This document shows positions 60,856-64,000 of a DNA stretch of 64,000 nt, in pieces. A program made the translations under genes and the position numbers. Under the pieces are notes generated by a model. It had not been told where the DNA came from, ran no database searches, and was given only the letters and a program-made list of their open reading frames with translations. How positions within the stretch are numbered: the stretch's first letter is position 1; every line of letters starts with the position of its first letter. Location of the stretch: assembly GCA_018389105.1 (NCBI GenBank), contig JACATO010001530.1, positions 20,268 to 84,267 of the forward strand. Reading direction: 5' to 3'. The DNA is from Nautilus pompilius (lineage: Eukaryota; Mollusca; Cephalopoda; Nautilida; Nautilidae).

Positions 60856-63279
60856 GCGCTCAGGTTTCTCGCAAACTCTCGTTTGAGTTCCGATGAAGCC
60901 CAGACCTTCCTCCCACCGTAACTCTGCTCAGCAATGGCTGGGCGATTACTGGACGGAAGTACAATAAAAGACAATTTATATACACTCAGATTAACGATAA
61001 ACCTGTGTTTGCGATGTCACATAGAGATCAAATGCTAATAAATATCATCAGCGGCACTTTCCGCTCTTCTAATGCTGCAGATCCTGTTCACGAAGTCGGT
61101 CCCCGCATCAACAACCGATCTTCCGTGGACAAGGGAGAGGATTTTTGGCTGATATAGGAAATAAAAATTGTATTCGCATTCTGCGAAATCTCTATCGGTC
61201 TCTTTCTATCTCTTCTGCTAACGAGCAAGGTATCGTATATACAAGAGATTTGACAGTGGTAATTTAACTCTTTCATGTACAGTTAATAGTTGGTGGCACC
61301 CTCTCTGTTCCTGTCAGCGCACTAATGGGCAGCAATCTCTCGTCTACATTGGCACCGACCGACATGATCTCAAGCTCGTGCTGCACCTGTAGCCGATCTG
61401 ACCACAACAGCTGATTCATATTCCACCAACGGCACAGAACATTCCAGATTACATTCCCCACACTAAACGGACGTCGCAAACTGAGCTGGTTGTCTGACAG
61501 GCGAAGGATTTTCCTGTAACCGATGCGACATTATAGAGTGAACAGTCCGCCATTATTGACATGTGATCCTCTTGTTGGAAAAAAAGCCAGTAAATTGAGT
61601 TAATGTAACGAATAGAATTTAGTACACAATCGCCATTCTTCTGTATGATGATCGCCTGACAGCTGGACACTTCTGTCTGGAGTAAAGTTCTTAAGCGACC
61701 TTGATTTTCATCCCACGTCTGTGCTATCGATGAGGACAAATTATCTTAAATCCTGAAAGATATTAGGAAGACATTAACCCTTAGTGTAGTAGGGGGCAGT
61801 CTTCCCTAACCACAGAACTGGTCGGAATGTTGACCACAACGGTCGGGGTACAAAAAAGGGTCATGTTAAGCTGCAAAGAGGAAAACCTGTAAATCGCAGA
61901 CTTCTCTTTCTGTGGACAGCGATGGCGATGAGGTAAACATTCGGCAGGTAGTCGGATACTCACCTGTTCTCCTTCAGTGCAGGAGGAGACTTCACAATTG
62001 TATACTTATTTTCTCATAGTGTAAAAGTATCGCTTAATGTAATTAACCAAAGATTTTGTAAATATGATGGGAAGAAATGAAGCAAAATCCATAATTAAAC
62101 TACGATAGTTTTTTCATCAGTTACTTTGAAAAAATCCTTAACAAATTATAACTTCTCCCTCTCTGTGTTTCCCTCTCATATTTAAAGTAAACTAATCTTT
62201 TATTTTTCAACCTTTCCAGTCATAACTCTACTTTATAATGTAAAATTATCGAAATTCTAATATCTGCTAATTTGTATCTACAGGAGAATATTCTAGAACA
62301 GTCTTCAAGGAAGCGTAACAAACCTCTGATAAAAGAATTCCAACAAAAAAAGTAAATATAGATGGAACAAAGCACCTGCTCAGGTGTTCTTTTGTTTGTG
62401 TTTTACACATAATGATGGCCTTTCCCTGCGATCGGTGAACCTCTCTCACCTTTTTGTTAATTACTAGTCGTGGATAATTGATTCCAACAGATCGGTGGCT
62501 CTCTGAAGTATTAAAAAAAACAAACATGGATTAACCCCATCATGTCCAACCTTGAAATAATTTCTTCCGTTAAACGAACGATAACGGCAAATATACCTAC
62601 ATTTTACATGATCGACCATAGTTTCTACTCCAAAGACCTTAATCAAAACTCCGGATATTGGGCATTAATCATATTTTCCTATTATTCATGAACAGATTAT
62701 TCTTCGGGTTATCATTTATTATGTATATTTGTGGTGCCGTCGACAGTTCCGTATTTAATATCCTCTTTTCTTCCTCATTCCTCTGTTGATCGCCGGCTCT
62801 GTACCCATCAGTGATTTGCCTTCATTCTCACTGGACGGCCGCCCTGCTCTTTATTTCCCCTTCTCTGTTAGACCGACGGAAAATGTGACCGGTCCGAGTC
62901 AGTTATAGAGCGACATCCTTCACATCATGTGGTCACCTGATCTTCATCTGTAGTTCGGGTGAGGCCCAAATCTTGAAGGTGGACAGGTCCTCTTAAGGTG
63001 TCCAACCAGTCTATTATACACGGTCTTAGTCAGTTTACTTAGGAATTCATTCAAATGGCCGCCGTCGGGACATTACTACAACTGACCAACGATTTCTACC
63101 GAGGAGATTAGTTTCAGGTCAGAAGCAAACCAGAGAATTGTTTTTACTGTCTTTCCATTTATTTATCTTTAATTGCTGTAGGTGAGAGAAAATGTATTAG
63201 GGTTAATTAGGACAACGGGAAATTGTTTTCTTAGCTGTACAGATATTAGTAGTAATGAGCTGTATGCAAAGTTTGCACA

Positions 63280-63430
63280 AACAGACACACGATAACATTC
63301 ACACACTAAGTCACTGAAACAGAAACACACACGTATACATAATTACACACCAACAAATACACAGTCATACAAGTACACACTCACTTCCCACACGTACACA
63401 TACATACTTACACGGTACAATACACTATCG
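63280..63430. repeat. CA-rich tract
   Basis: A shorter counterpart of the tracts at 2640-3030 (inverted) and 32930-33235. Confidence 0.85.
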
Positions 63431-64000
63431 CAGACCTACATCGATTATCATTGAAAAATCAAACGGAACTTTTAAAGATAAAATATTTTGTTAGCTGATT
63501 AAATCAAATTATTAATAATAATTTAATTTATGCAAATGTCACTTAATGATGATTTCTAATAAAATTTTACATCAGCTTTTAAGATGAGAGAAAGAAGATC
63601 TATTTTACCGTTCAGTTGGTTGCAAGCGAACACTGAAATAACAGATATATAAATATATATATATATTTAAATGCAGTCACTGGTCACGTGTGGACATTTG
63701 TAGGATAAAACTACAAAAATAAATTTGTGTTGTCCTAATTAGTGCTAATAATTTAAGACGAAACTTCTCAACCTTGCTCACAGATCAGACACAAATTAGC
63801 TGCATTCTATGGGATGTACTCTGTAACAATGAAGATCCGGTCAAACAGGAGCTGGGAGTCAGTGATTTAATTCTTTAGGAATACTGTCAGTTTAGATCAT
63901 CACGTAAAGGGGGCAGGAAGCCATCATAACTTAAGCAAAAAACCCAAGGAAAATAGAAACAACGCGATCACTGTGAACGATATCACCACGGACTGATCTT

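Larger units (their letters stand above)
33504..63705 (+). repeat. Tandem duplication unit 2 (about 30.2 kb)
   Basis: Collinear with 3603-33503. It contains gene 3, a truncated gene head and gene 4, plus the same three transposon insertions. Differences are point changes, many 1-5 bp indels, repeat-number changes and an indel of about 218 bp in intron 3 of gene 3. Confidence 0.85.
60595..64000 (-). repeat. Upstream region of gene 4
   Basis: The reverse complement of the gene 1 upstream region, reaching as far as the equivalent of position 2083 at the window end. It holds the CRE-like site, an (AAT)n run and a CA-rich tract (63280-63430). No gene is recognised. Confidence 0.75.

Overview
The window is animal nuclear DNA. 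It is AT-rich, has spliced genes with GT-AG introns, contains microsatellites, minisatellites and cut-and-paste DNA transposons, and shows no operon-like gene packing. The genes are short secreted proteins made of a signal peptide, two PAN/apple domains and one C-type lectin-like domain (CTLD). With the hAT and pogo-like elements, this suggests an invertebrate, possibly a mollusc or other lophotrochozoan. That placement is inference; no species marker was found.

The core is a tandem duplication of a unit of about 30 kb. Unit 1 is about 3603-33503 and unit 2 about 33504-63705. Each unit carries a convergent pair of five-exon PAN-PAN-CTLD genes. Gene 1 (+, 5672-16017) faces gene 2 (-, 23856-30233), and gene 3 (+, 35617-46245) faces gene 4 (-, 54085-60594). 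Exon sizes and phases agree across loci: 59, 263, 258, 186 and about 236/224 coding bases. All four genes share several kb of upstream sequence, so the gene 2/gene 3 head-to-head interval (about 30.2-35.6 kb) is a large imperfect inverted repeat. Each unit also holds a start-less first exon with its promoter (about 17.5-18.5 kb and 47.7-48.7 kb), the remnant of another minus-strand gene.

None of the four genes is open end to end as written. Gene 1 is shifted in PAN1. Gene 2 is shifted in exon 1, PAN1 and PAN2. Gene 3 hits a stop in the last exon. Gene 4 is shifted in the last exon. The breaks fall at different places and the rest of each gene is well preserved, so recent pseudogenisation and uncorrected assembly indels are both possible.

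Intron 3 of genes 1 and 3 holds a degraded hAT-family (GTF2IRD2/ZBED-like) transposase element followed by a pogo/Tigger-like MITE. The convergent spacer holds a non-autonomous hAT element with perfect 8-bp target duplications. All three sit at the same place in both units and so predate the duplication. Introns 3 and 4 of the minus genes contain minisatellites whose copy number differs between units.

The left edge (1-718) matches the 3' flank of genes 1 and 3. The right edge (63706-64000) is the inverse of 2083-2380. The gene array therefore probably continues on both sides. The remaining sequence is intron or spacer with simple repeats and two promoter-like blocks that no recognised gene explains.
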